Shown here: one piece after another, positions 52,799-61,211 of the stretch
Position numbering within the stretch: position 1 is the first letter of the stretch
How the letters are laid out: each line of letters starts with the position of its first letter
Translations under genes and position numbers: made by a program
The notes under the pieces: model-generated
The model's input: the letters and a program-made list of their open reading frames with translations, nothing else
What the model was told of the DNA's origin: nothing
The model's database searches: none
NCBI GenBank assembly: GCA_965228775.1
Contig: OZ245840.1
Location: 2,294,001-2,358,000, forward strand
DNA from: JANQMY01 sp965228775
GTDB lineage: Bacteria > Pseudomonadota > Alphaproteobacteria > JANQMY01
Direction of reading: 5' to 3'
Length of the DNA stretch: 64,000 nt

Positions 52799-53539
52799 TT
52801 ACGCAAGCCAATCTGCTGGAGGCACCGCACGATAGGCATCGCGCAACGCGGTCGACCATCTGTCCCGGATCATCAAGAAATAGGGGTCATCGTCTTCAAC
52901 GCGGCGGCAAAGGGGCGCTTCTTGATTGCCCTCCTTGTAGACAACCAGATCGAGCGGCATGCCCACCGTTAGGTTAGACCGCAATGTGGAATCCATGGAG
53001 ATCATGGCGAGCTTGACGCCATCGTTCAGCGCCGTTTCGTAGCTGCAGGCGCGGTCCAGAATGGGCTTGCCGTATTTGTGTTCGCCGATCTGCAAAAACG
53101 GCGTGTCGGCTGTTGCCTCAATGAAATTACCGGCAGAATAAACTTGGAAGAGCCGCATGCCGCGCCCTTTGATCTGCCCCCCCAGCAAAAGACCGCAGCT
53201 GAATTGCATGTCCTGCTGTTCCAGCGCATCCCCATCGCGCTGATACACTTTACGGACAGCTTCGCCTGCAAGCTCCGCCGCCCTAAACATGGAACCGACC
53301 GAATAGAGCGATTCCCGCTCACCGGACATGGCACTTTCAAATCCATCCGTCAGCAGATTGATGACCGCTTGAGTAATGGCCAAATTTCCGGAGGTCATGG
53401 CGCAGATGACACGCTCGCCCCCGGCCTCAAACAGATGGCTTTTTTTGAATGTGGCGATGTTGTCGACGCCCGCATTGGTACGCGTGTCCGCCAACATGAC
53501 CAGCCCCTCTTTCAGGCGCAGGCCCACACAATACGTCAT
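52799..53539 (-). CDS. Anbu (proteasome-type ancestral peptidase)
   Basis: A 246-residue Ntn-hydrolase-fold protein of the Anbu family, related to the 20S proteasome and HslV. After removal of Met the N-terminal Thr2 (MTYCVGL) would be the nucleophile. The strand-turn GLVMLADTRTNAGVDN and the Lys of FKKSHLF follow the proteasome pattern. No cognate ATPase ring gene is adjacent. It sits in the conserved Anbu operon after the transglutaminase, alpha-E and ATP-grasp genes; stop of the transglutaminase to its start is 18 bp. Confidence 0.92.
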   Translation of the reverse strand: MTYCVGLRLKEGLVMLADTRTNAGVDNIATFKKSHLFEAGGERVICAMTSGNLAITQAVINLLTDGFESAMSGERESLYSVGSMFRAAELAGEAVRKVYQRDGDALEQQDMQFSCGLLLGGQIKGRGMRLFQVYSAGNFIEATADTPFLQIGEHKYGKPILDRACSYETALNDGVKLAMISMDSTLRSNLTVGMPLDLVVYKEGNQEAPLCRRVEDDDPYFLMIRDRWSTALRDAYRAVPPADWLA

Positions 53540-53557
53540 GCTTTCCCCGACTCAGTC

Positions 53558-54376
53558 CTATTGATCAGATCCAGTTTGCTGAACCGACACGGTTACCGCA
53601 AGCGATTCCTCTGCCTTGCCGCGCCAGACACCGCGCACGGGGGCCGCACCGTCATAGTCGAGGGCAATGGCGGTGCGGATATATTGATCCGTGGGGCAAA
53701 CCTGGTTGGCGGGGTCAAAGCCTACCCACCCAACATCATCGATGAACGACTCAGCCCATGCGTGGCTCGCCTCATAGGTCTCTTCGCGCCCAGGCTCTGC
53801 CGAAAGCAAATATCCTGAGACATAACGCGACGGAAAACCGAGCGCGCGGGCACATGCAATAAAAATATGCGCATGGTCCTGACAAACCCCGGCCCCTTGT
53901 TCAAGGGCCTGTGCAGCCGTTGTTTGCACATGGGTGGCTTCCGTGTCGTAACGAACTTTCTTGTGAATGCAAGCCATCAGATCGTGGAGCTGGGCAACCG
54001 CATCTTCCCGCGCGACCGTCGCCGCCAGGTCTTGCAACGTATCGCTGAGATGTGTCCTTGGCGACTGACGGAGATAGTACAAAACCGGCAGCGTTTCAGG
54101 TGCATCGAGCACGATGCCCTTTTGATCCGTGACATCCACCACGCCTTCCGCAATCACCCGCGCCTCTTCGTGCTCGCGCAACATGGTCAGCAGGCTTACC
54201 ACATTCCGAAAGCCGTCCAAGTAATGCGGCAGCACCCCTTCGTTTTCTTCACGCACCTGCCATGACAAGACGCGCTGCCCCACAAAAGGCTGAGGCGTCA
54301 GACGAATGGCCTGAAAGGAGAAATCAATCGGCTTGTCGTAGTGGTAGACTGTTTTGTGGGTTACACGGATCTGCAT
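53558..54376 (-). CDS. Transglutaminase-like family protein (Anbu operon)
   Basis: A 272-residue member of the transglutaminase-like cysteine protease superfamily. The catalytic Cys is in GAGVCQDHAHIF; the His is in ASHAWAESFI and the Asp in GWVGFDPANQVC. The N-terminal part (RVTHKTVYHYDKPID) is the bacterial transglutaminase N-domain typical of this operon. It is 6 bp after the alpha-E gene. Its substrate, a bond to be cleaved or formed next to the ATP-grasp ligase, is unknown. Confidence 0.9.
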   Translation of the reverse strand: MQIRVTHKTVYHYDKPIDFSFQAIRLTPQPFVGQRVLSWQVREENEGVLPHYLDGFRNVVSLLTMLREHEEARVIAEGVVDVTDQKGIVLDAPETLPVLYYLRQSPRTHLSDTLQDLAATVAREDAVAQLHDLMACIHKKVRYDTEATHVQTTAAQALEQGAGVCQDHAHIFIACARALGFPSRYVSGYLLSAEPGREETYEASHAWAESFIDDVGWVGFDPANQVCPTDQYIRTAIALDYDGAAPVRGVWRGKAEESLAVTVSVQQTGSDQ

Positions 54377-54382
54377 AGGCCC

Positions 54383-55324
54383 TCAACTCAGATATTGCTG
54401 AGAGATTTCATTTCCGAGAACGGTCATCTCATCAATAAATTCCGTCAGAAACTCATGCAATCCATGCTGAATGATATCGTCAACCCGTCCAAACTTCAGT
54501 TTGGAATGAAGCTGACCCGCAAGGCGGGTGCATTCGCCTTCATGGCCGAGCTCCCGGCTCAACAGATCCAAAAGAAGCGTAATTTCATTCGTACACGCCA
54601 TAAGTGAGCGTGGCATTTCCGGGCGCAAAATCAAGAGTTCCGCGATCAGCCATGGCTTCAATTCGCGGTGATAGATCCAGTGATAGGCCCGCGCGGCCGA
54701 CACCGAGCGTAAGATCGCCGTCCACTGGACATAGTCCAATCCACCGCCGACCTCATCGGGGCTTGGCAGCAGCGTGTGATATTTAACATCAAGGATGCGC
54801 GCCGTGTTATCCGCCCGTTCGATAAAAAGCCCGAGCCGCGCAAACCAATAGGCTTCATTGCGCAGCATGGTGGAGGACACGGCCCCGCGAAACAGAAGTG
54901 AGCGGTTCTTTGTCCAATCCAATACGGAGCGCACGCCATCGCTCGTGAAGTCTTTGTCCGTCAACAAACGTGCCTCATGCCAGGTCTGATTGACCACTTC
55001 CCATATATCGTTCGACAGGCTTGTGCGCTCTGTGCGCCCATTGTGGCGCGCGGTTTCGAAGCAAGACAAGATCGACGACCGGTTCGACCGGTCCCGCATG
55101 AGGTGGTCGATCACATTTTTTGCCGTAAGCGTATCGTATTTGGCGTAGTAGCTTTCCTCGCAGCCCGACGCTTCGATGATGGAATGCCATTCATTCATGC
55201 CGGCCTGAACCGATTTCGCCATGCTGGTCAAACGAAACGCGGTTTCTATGAGCCGCGCCACATACTCCGCACGCTCCACATATCGGGTCAGCCAGAATAA
55301 ATTGTTTGCGGATCGGGACAGCAT
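54383..55324 (-). CDS. Alpha-E domain protein (Anbu operon)
   Basis: A 313-residue helical protein of the alpha-E (DUF403) family found only next to circularly permuted ATP-grasp enzymes. It begins MLSRSANNLFWLTRYVERAE, the family start, and has SLVERAD-like IERADNTARILDVKYH and DYVQWTAILRSVSAARAY segments. Function is unknown; it is thought to work with the ATP-grasp protein. Its start is immediately after the ATP-grasp stop. Confidence 0.92.
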   Translation of the reverse strand: MLSRSANNLFWLTRYVERAEYVARLIETAFRLTSMAKSVQAGMNEWHSIIEASGCEESYYAKYDTLTAKNVIDHLMRDRSNRSSILSCFETARHNGRTERTSLSNDIWEVVNQTWHEARLLTDKDFTSDGVRSVLDWTKNRSLLFRGAVSSTMLRNEAYWFARLGLFIERADNTARILDVKYHTLLPSPDEVGGGLDYVQWTAILRSVSAARAYHWIYHRELKPWLIAELLILRPEMPRSLMACTNEITLLLDLLSRELGHEGECTRLAGQLHSKLKFGRVDDIIQHGLHEFLTEFIDEMTVLGNEISQQYLS

Positions 55325-56794
55325 CTAGTCGCTCATCAATACCCAAGTATCTTTTGTGCCGCCGCCCTGGCTCGAATTCACCACCAGCGATCCCTCCCGC
55401 AAGGCTACGCGTGTAAGCCCACCCGGTGCGATGCGAATGCCATCCGCGCCTTGCAAGATAAAGGGACGCAGATCCACATGGCGTGGCGCCACGCCCGCGT
55501 CGACAAAAGTCGGCACGGTAGACAGAGATAATGTGGGCTGAGCAATGTATTCGCCCGGCGTCTTTTCAATTTTCTTTTTGAATGCTTCGCATTCGTCGCG
55601 TGTTGATTGGGGGCCGACCAGCATACCGTATCCGCCGGATCCCCTGGCTTCCTTCACCACCAGATCGTCCAAATGATCGAGCACATAGGCGCGCTCCTTG
55701 GCATCATCGCAATTGAATGTGGGAACGTTCTTCAGGATGGGTTCTTCACCGAGGTAAAACCGGATCATCTCCGGCACGTAAATGTAGATTGATTTATCGT
55801 CAGCGATGCCTGCGCCCATCGCGTTGGTGATGGCCACATTCCCACTTCGATACGCCGCCATGAGGCCGGGGACGCCCAGCACGCTGTCGGCCCGGAAAGT
55901 GAGCGGGTCGATGAACTCGTCGTCAATCCGCCGGTAGATAACGTCCACGCGTTTTGCGCCGCGGGTTGTGCGCATATAGACCACATTATGATCCACAAAA
56001 AGATCCGGCCCTTCGACCAGTTCAACACCCATTTCATCCGCCAGGAAACAATGTTCGTAATAGGCCGAGTTGAAGGCCCCTGGCGTCAGCAGAACCACCG
56101 TCGGGTCCGCAACGGAGCGACGAGGTGCGATCGAGTGCAGTGTTTCAAGCAAAATCTCCGGATACTGAGCAACAGGTGCGATGTCATGCAAGGCGAACAG
56201 ATCCGGGAACAGCCGCATCATCACCTCCCGATCTTCCAGCATGTAGGAAACACCGGATGGCACGCGGCAATTGTCTTCCAACACGTAGAAATCATTTTCC
56301 CCAACCCTAACCAGATCAATGCCGGAGATATGATTGTAGATGCGGCCGGGCACATTGAGGCCCTGCATTTCCGCGCAGAAGGCTTCATTGTGCAGCACCA
56401 ATTCCGCCGGAATGTGACCGGCACGGATTATTTCCTGTTCGTGATAGACATCCCACGTAAACGCATTGAGCGCCCGCACACGCTGCTCGAGCCCTTTGGA
56501 CAGGAACGACCACTCGGCCGACGAAAGCACGCGGGGAATAATGTCGAAGGGAATCAGCCGCTCCGGGTCTCCGCCTTCTCCGTAAACCGCAAAGGTAATT
56601 CCGATACGGCGAAACAGAATTTCAGCTTCCCGCCGCTTGGTTTCCAACACGTCCGGCGGGGTCTCGTTCAGCCAGTCCAGAATCTGGCGGTAATGAGGGC
56701 GGCATTTCTCGGCACTGCCCATCTCATCAAATATTTTGGTCACAGAGATCCCGCTTTGAGCGACGAAGAGCCTGCCTCCAGTATGATTATGCAC
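55325..56794 (-). CDS. Circularly permuted ATP-grasp type 2 protein (Anbu operon)
   Basis: A 489-residue ATP-grasp ligase of the COG2308 group, usually first in Anbu operons. Key segments are KGLEQRVRALNAFTWDVYHE, FYVLEDNCRVPSGVSYMLE, the VDVIYRRIDDEFIDPL strand, and the DLVVKEARGSGGYGMLVGP loop that binds ATP. An amide bond-forming reaction is expected, substrate unknown. The start is taken at 56794, with nothing convincing upstream. Confidence 0.9.
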   Translation of the reverse strand: MHNHTGGRLFVAQSGISVTKIFDEMGSAEKCRPHYRQILDWLNETPPDVLETKRREAEILFRRIGITFAVYGEGGDPERLIPFDIIPRVLSSAEWSFLSKGLEQRVRALNAFTWDVYHEQEIIRAGHIPAELVLHNEAFCAEMQGLNVPGRIYNHISGIDLVRVGENDFYVLEDNCRVPSGVSYMLEDREVMMRLFPDLFALHDIAPVAQYPEILLETLHSIAPRRSVADPTVVLLTPGAFNSAYYEHCFLADEMGVELVEGPDLFVDHNVVYMRTTRGAKRVDVIYRRIDDEFIDPLTFRADSVLGVPGLMAAYRSGNVAITNAMGAGIADDKSIYIYVPEMIRFYLGEEPILKNVPTFNCDDAKERAYVLDHLDDLVVKEARGSGGYGMLVGPQSTRDECEAFKKKIEKTPGEYIAQPTLSLSTVPTFVDAGVAPRHVDLRPFILQGADGIRIAPGGLTRVALREGSLVVNSSQGGGTKDTWVLMSD

Positions 56795-57001
56795 AAATTA
56801 CAGTCAACACCAGTCCATGCACAAATTTTGATCAGGCGGGGTAAGGCAGAGCTGCAAGCTCGGTCACAGCCACACAATCGCCATTTAGCGACCAGAAAGT
56901 CACTGAAGACCGCTCTGGCGCCAAGGCCTTGGTTGAGGCAATATGCTGAGAAATCGGCGCGGTCTGGTATTGAGTAGTGGTTCACAAGACGGGGGGTCCA
57001 A

Positions 57002-57289
57002 GTGGCACGTATTTTCGGCGCAACAACAAGTCTCTTTTTCTCATTTGTACTGGGAGGAATCGCCTTTGCATTGGTGGCGGTGCAGTACCCGGCGGGCATG
57101 GAAACAATTTTTGACGCGGCCGGCTGGCTGACGGATTCCATCACGGATGCGGGTATCCCAACCCAATACAATGTTTGGGTTCGCTTCCTGATAAATGAAA
57201 CGCAGCTTACCTTGTTCGGTTTCGTGATTGCGACCCGCGTGGTCCTTTCGACGCTGTGGCTGATCGTTAAGGCGCCATTTGACCGCTGA
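57002..57289 (+). CDS. Small membrane protein of unknown function
   Basis: A 95-residue protein from a GTG at 57002, with a G-rich stretch just upstream. Two hydrophobic segments (about 8-27 and 68-87) bracket a polar loop with DAAGWLTDSITDAGIPTQYN. No family was recognised. It is divergent from the Anbu operon by about 207 bp and is followed by a probable terminator. Confidence 0.55.
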   Translation: MARIFGATTSLFFSFVLGGIAFALVAVQYPAGMETIFDAAGWLTDSITDAGIPTQYNVWVRFLINETQLTLFGFVIATRVVLSTLWLIVKAPFDR

Positions 57290-57313
57290 GGTTTCACACC
57301 ACGGAGTTTGTCG

Positions 57314-57350
57314 GGGCTTGGACCAGCTATGGGCCAGGCCCTTTTCTTAT
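57314..57350 (+). terminator. Intrinsic terminator after the small membrane gene
   Basis: GGGCTTGG and CCAGGCCC (57314-57321 and 57334-57341) pair over 8 bp with one G-U, loop of 12 nt, followed by TTTTCTTATT. It lies 24 bp after the stop at 57289. Confidence 0.6.
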
Positions 57351-57400
57351 TGGCTTTATCCGACCAATATTGATCCAGCTAGCAAGCAGGAGGAAACACC

Positions 57401-57961
57401 ATGGCCCTACGCAGCTTTTGCTCTCTGGTTTTTTATTTGATTTTGGGCCTTTCGGCGGCATGGGCGAAGACCGCCGTCACCGTCAACCCAACTTCATACC
57501 CACAGTTCGATTGGAACTACGAGTATCAAGAGTTTCTTCAGGCGGTTAAAGACCAAGATAATGACGAAGCCGCTGACATTGGCGACGGATTCATTGATCG
57601 CGCTGCGATGGATCTCAACTATCACAGCCCCGAGTTTGCAGACATAGCGAAGGCAATCGCAAATGTGCACGAGAAGAATTGCAACTTTCTTCGAGCAGCA
57701 GAACTCTTCAGCCAAGCTCAGGCGGCTTACCAATATGCATTGGGGTATAGATCTGACAAGTCCTACGAAGCGCTGTACGATTTTGCGAGAATGAGTTTGA
57801 AGGCGAAAGACTATGACAGGGCTATTTCTCTGTATGAAAAAACAATAGTGCTTGCCGTCATCCGCAAAGAAACAGCCGATAAGATAAATGAACTAAGGGC
57901 GGGCCTGGCAAAATCCTATGCCCCCGTCGATCCACGCATCGCGCAGGCAATACGTAAGTAG
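57401..57961 (+). CDS. Exported TPR-like hypothetical protein
   Basis: A 186-residue protein, not recognised. A signal peptide (LVFYLILGLSAAWA, cleavage about residue 22) precedes a helical domain with TPR-like spacing (NCNFLRAAELFSQAQAAYQ, AKDYDRAISLYEKTIVLA). The ribosome-binding site AGGAGGAAA is excellent. The gene reads slightly more AT-rich than its neighbours. The neighbouring gene is convergent LLM oxidoreductase, 25 bp away. No partner suggested by context. Confidence 0.6.
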   Translation: MALRSFCSLVFYLILGLSAAWAKTAVTVNPTSYPQFDWNYEYQEFLQAVKDQDNDEAADIGDGFIDRAAMDLNYHSPEFADIAKAIANVHEKNCNFLRAAELFSQAQAAYQYALGYRSDKSYEALYDFARMSLKAKDYDRAISLYEKTIVLAVIRKETADKINELRAGLAKSYAPVDPRIAQAIRK

Positions 57962-57986
57962 AAATATGACGTCTACGGAGGAATTA

Positions 57987-58916
57987 TCAGCCTGACAACG
58001 CACGCAAACGTTCGGAGACTTCCGCAACCGCATCAATGCCTGCTTCCGGGCTTTCCGCCACCGGCATGATGTTAAAGATCTTGCAGCCGCTTTCCACATA
58101 TGGCGCCAAGAAATCGGCCACTTCGCCAGCCGTGCCGTAAGGACTGTATTTTTCGAAGCGCTCAAAGGGAATTTGATAAAAATCTTGCATGCCCTTCGCT
58201 AGGCGCGCCCGTGCGTGATCGCGGTCATCATCAACGCCCACCCAAACCTGCAGACCGTGCGTCCACGGGTCGACCGTGCGGCCCGCATCCGCAGCGAAAG
58301 CGGCAGTCTGATCCACCACCGCGCCAAACCGCTGCGGCGAGCACCAAGCCGCCAGCCACCCCTGACCAAAGCGGGCAGCACGCCGCACCGCCGCATCTGA
58401 GCGCCCGCCGATCAGGATGGGCACCTGCGGAGACGGCGCCGGTTTGATCAACGCATCTTCGAATGAAAAGAATTCGCAGTCATGAGACGTAGGGCTTCCA
58501 CTTAACAAGCCTTCCAGTGCCTTGAGGCTTTCGTCCGTGCGGCGCCCGCGCGTTGCCGGATCCACCCCGCAGATTTCGATTTCATGACGGTCTTCACCGC
58601 CGACACCGACACCCAAGATAAGACGGCCCGGAGCTGCTTCCGCAATATTGGCGATCTGACGGGCGACAGGCACCGGATGGCGCAACGCCAGCAGATAGAT
58701 CCCCACAACCACGCGCAGGTCCGGCACCGCCCCCATGACCGTAGCGGCTTGAATAAGGCCATCCATGCCAGCGCCCACAAAAAAACTCACATGATCCGCA
58801 ACAAAGACATGATCAAGCTTGGCGGACCTGATGCGCCATAATAATTCCGTGCGCCTGCTAAAGGGCGCATTCAAAATTTCTGCACCTGCTAGGGTGCCTA
58901 TCTGCAAATTTGACAC
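57987..58916 (-). CDS. LLM class flavin/F420-dependent oxidoreductase
   Basis: A 309-residue luciferase-like TIM-barrel oxidoreductase. Family features are the N-terminal barrel start and HVFVADHVSFFVG, a central ILGVGVGGEDRHEIEICGV segment, and VPILIGGRSDAAVRRAARFGQGWLA for the nucleotide-phosphate loop. The GTG at 58916 has GGAGGAG about 5 nt upstream. Cofactor (FMN or F420) and substrate are not given by the sequence. It is divergent from the SDR gene, with 87 bp between starts. Confidence 0.85.
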   Translation of the reverse strand: MSNLQIGTLAGAEILNAPFSRRTELLWRIRSAKLDHVFVADHVSFFVGAGMDGLIQAATVMGAVPDLRVVVGIYLLALRHPVPVARQIANIAEAAPGRLILGVGVGGEDRHEIEICGVDPATRGRRTDESLKALEGLLSGSPTSHDCEFFSFEDALIKPAPSPQVPILIGGRSDAAVRRAARFGQGWLAAWCSPQRFGAVVDQTAAFAADAGRTVDPWTHGLQVWVGVDDDRDHARARLAKGMQDFYQIPFERFEKYSPYGTAGEVADFLAPYVESGCKIFNIMPVAESPEAGIDAVAEVSERLRALSG

Positions 58917-59003
58917 AAACTCCTCCGCCCGGCTCTGCCGCCTTTTCGTTCTTATCGGTTTCAGGCAAGATCGCCCCTAAACATTTATTCCAGGGAGGAG
59001 ATT

Positions 59004-59831
59004 ATGGGAGATCGGCTTAAAGACAAGGTGGTTGTCGTTACAGGCGCCGCAAGTGGTATAGGCGCGGGGACGGCAGAGCGTTTCGTCGATGAAGGTGCCA
59101 AGGTGGTGCTGACAGACATTCAAGAAGGTCCAGGGGCAGCGTTATCGGAAAAACTGGGCGGCAACACCCGCTTCATCAAAACCAATGTGACAGTAGAATC
59201 CGAAGTGGCGGCCGCCGTCGACCTCGCCGTTTCCGAGTTCGGCCGTTTGGATTGCATGATCAACAATGCGGGCATTGTGGGCGCCGTGGGACCTATCAAC
59301 GAAACGCCTCTTGAAGCATGGGACGCCACATTGGGCGTCTTGCTCACAGGAACATTTTTAGGGGCAAAGCATGCAGCGCGCGTGATGATCCCTCAAAAAT
59401 CCGGCAACATCCTGTCGATCTCGAGCACGGCGGGCTTTGCAGGCGGGTTGGGACCCCACGCGTACACGGCCGCGAAACATGCCGTCATTGGACTGACGAA
59501 ATCGATCTCATCCGAACTTAATCAGCACGGGATCAGAGCGAACGCGGTCGCACCCGGCAATACGGCGACCGCTATGACCGCCGATGTGATTACCGGTGAC
59601 CCAGACAGTTTGGGCGGGGCGGAAGACGCCATTGCCTCCATGTCTCCATTGGGAATTGCCGGTGTACCGTCGGACATCGCCAATGCCTTGCTTTACCTCG
59701 CCAGCGACGAAGCGCGCTATGTGTCCGGGCACTGCCTATTGGTGGATTCCGGCCAACTGGCAGGTGGCACGCCCGCCCAGTTCTCTACCGCCGAGCCGGG
59801 GCTCATCCGCGAGGCTGGCGGCCGCGGTTAG
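59004..59831 (+). CDS. SDR family oxidoreductase
   Basis: A 275-residue classical SDR with all landmarks: TGAASGIGAG near 13-22, NNAG, ISSTAG with the catalytic Ser, and YTAAK (Tyr and Lys four apart). The cofactor-binding acidic residue after strand 2 (LTDIQ) suggests NAD(H). The ATG at 59004 has GGGAGGAG upstream. Its C-terminus is longer than usual. It is divergent from the LLM gene, so an oxidoreductase pair is possible. Confidence 0.9.
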   Translation: MGDRLKDKVVVVTGAASGIGAGTAERFVDEGAKVVLTDIQEGPGAALSEKLGGNTRFIKTNVTVESEVAAAVDLAVSEFGRLDCMINNAGIVGAVGPINETPLEAWDATLGVLLTGTFLGAKHAARVMIPQKSGNILSISSTAGFAGGLGPHAYTAAKHAVIGLTKSISSELNQHGIRANAVAPGNTATAMTADVITGDPDSLGGAEDAIASMSPLGIAGVPSDIANALLYLASDEARYVSGHCLLVDSGQLAGGTPAQFSTAEPGLIREAGGRG

Positions 59832-59858
59832 GAAACCGCTCAAAGCTTAAGCGGATAA

Positions 59859-59892
59859 GGACACCAAGTGTTTTTCTTGTCACTTGGTGTCC
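59859..59892. terminator. Strong hairpin after the SDR gene
   Basis: GGACACCAAGTG and its exact complement form a 12-bp stem with a 10-nt T-rich loop, 27 bp after the SDR stop. The following ATTATTTG is a weak U-tract, so it is probably a terminator or a 3'-end protecting hairpin. Confidence 0.55.
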
Positions 59893-60090
59893 ATTATTTG
59901 TGCACGGTGCCTAAAATTGAACGTTTCCAAAAAGGCCCGCTCAAGCCAAAATATAGCTGCAAGTAAAACACCCGGAACCGGTCCGAAATACTCGAACCAA
60001 ATCTTCCGGGGAATTGACGACGCGCAATCAGCGGTGATGTCCAACTTCTCACCAGATTGCACAGCAGCGTATTTTTGGGGGCTGAGAATT

Positions 60091-60393
60091 ATGAGTTTTA
60101 CAGATATCGTAGCGGGCATATTACTGCGCGCGCTCGTTTATCCACTTCTGGCCATTTGCATGGCCTTGATGTTGATGGGCCTGTTGAACGGGCTGTTCAG
60201 CGTCGCCGAAATGCAAGTGGGCGCAACTAATCCGTTGGCGGATGTTTGGTGGCTCACAGCGCACCGAGCGATTGCGGGCGGTGCCCTACCGGCGGACGCG
60301 CCGATTTTCGCATTCGATTTCGGTGTGGCTGCGGTGGGCGCCATTCTGGCGGCGGTCATTGCTCGGATCTCGCGTGCGATCCCAGCCGTTTAG
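60091..60393 (+). CDS. Small hypothetical membrane protein
   Basis: A 100-residue protein starting at the ATG at 60091 (purine-rich GGGGGCTGAG upstream). Two hydrophobic segments (about 10-34 and 74-92) are separated by a polar loop. No family is recognised. A longer in-frame reading from 59884 begins inside the hairpin at 59859-59892 and is less likely. It lies convergently 16 bp from the HxlR regulator's stop. Confidence 0.5.
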   Translation: MSFTDIVAGILLRALVYPLLAICMALMLMGLLNGLFSVAEMQVGATNPLADVWWLTAHRAIAGGALPADAPIFAFDFGVAAVGAILAAVIARISRAIPAV

Positions 60394-60409
60394 GTCTGGT
60401 TCGACACCA

Positions 60410-60916
60410 TCAAGAAGATGACGCGGCTGCCTTTTGCGGCTGCGTCGTCAACAGCGTATTGTCGGCATCAAGTCCGGGCCCCTTACGGGGCTGCACATCC
60501 CGTGGTGACAGGGGTTCACCACATTCCGAACAAGTGAGGACCGGGACAAAATCTTTCCCACAAGCTTTGTGCTGGTGAAGGATTGGCGCGCCGCGCTCGC
60601 CGGCCAAATGTTTGTCACCCCAATGGACCAACGACATAATGACCGGATAGAGGTCAAGCCCCATTTCCGTAAGTCTATATTCTTCACGCAGCGGGCGCTC
60701 TTGGTAGGCGACACGCTTCAGCACGCCTTTCTCGACCAGCTTATCCAACCGCTCGGCCAGAACCCGCCGGGCAATGCCCAGTCGTGACTGAAACTGTTCG
60801 AACCGGCGCACCCGAAGAAAACAATCCCGCAAAATCAGCAAGGTCCAGCGATCCCCCAAGACGGAGGTCGCCCGGGCGAGAGAGCATTGCTGTTCTTCCA
60901 AATCATTCCAACGCAT
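60410..60916 (-). CDS. HxlR family transcriptional regulator
   Basis: A 168-residue winged-helix repressor of the HxlR family. The core is SVLGDRWTLLILRDCFLRVRRF, with LGIARRVLAERLDKLVEKGVL as recognition helix and wing. A C-terminal tail has a CxxC (TCSECGEPL). I chose the ATG at 60916; a longer reading to 61039 runs through the RIME-like repeat and is not real. A palindromic operator (60924-60938) lies 7 bp before the start, suggesting autoregulation. Confidence 0.85.
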   Translation of the reverse strand: MRWNDLEEQQCSLARATSVLGDRWTLLILRDCFLRVRRFEQFQSRLGIARRVLAERLDKLVEKGVLKRVAYQERPLREEYRLTEMGLDLYPVIMSLVHWGDKHLAGERGAPILHQHKACGKDFVPVLTCSECGEPLSPRDVQPRKGPGLDADNTLLTTQPQKAAASSS

Positions 60917-60923
60917 AGGTCTT

Positions 60924-60938
60924 ACATTTCTCAAATGT
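60924..60938. promoter_or_regulatory. Palindromic operator of the HxlR regulator
   Basis: ACATTT-CTC-AAATGT has perfect 6-bp arms with a 3-nt spacer, 7 bp upstream of the regulator's start codon. Confidence 0.5.
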
Positions 60939-60948
60939 CGTCGTGGCG

Positions 60949-61054
60949 CTAGAGCCGTTTTGGTTTTCTTGGAAACACAAAACGGCTCAAGATTCTTTGT
61001 TTTGCGCGTTTCCGGACGGTGAACCGGATTCCACTTCACCTGGAAACGCTATAG
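60949..61054. repeat. RIME/Bru-RS-like palindromic repeat, 106 bp
   Basis: The ends read CTAGAGC and GCTATAG. The left half is an 11-bp inverted repeat GAGCCGTTTTG / CAAAACGGCTC (60952-60962 and 60978-60988). The right half pairs GCGTTTCC with GGAAACGC around an inner GGTGAA/TTCACC. Two palindromes within about 106 bp is the architecture of RIME (Rhizobium) and Bru-RS (Brucella) non-coding repeats. Confidence 0.7.
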
Positions 61055-61211
61055 GGCATGAACAAGTTTCATAGAAGCAAGCTCATGCCTGTACATCACC
61101 GTTTGTCGCGCAAACCGGCCCTGCTTATAGCTTGACACGGCCCGGTGGCCAAACAATAGTGCGTCTAATTTTAAGACCAATTAAATGAGCGATCAAATAA
61201 GGCGGTACGGC

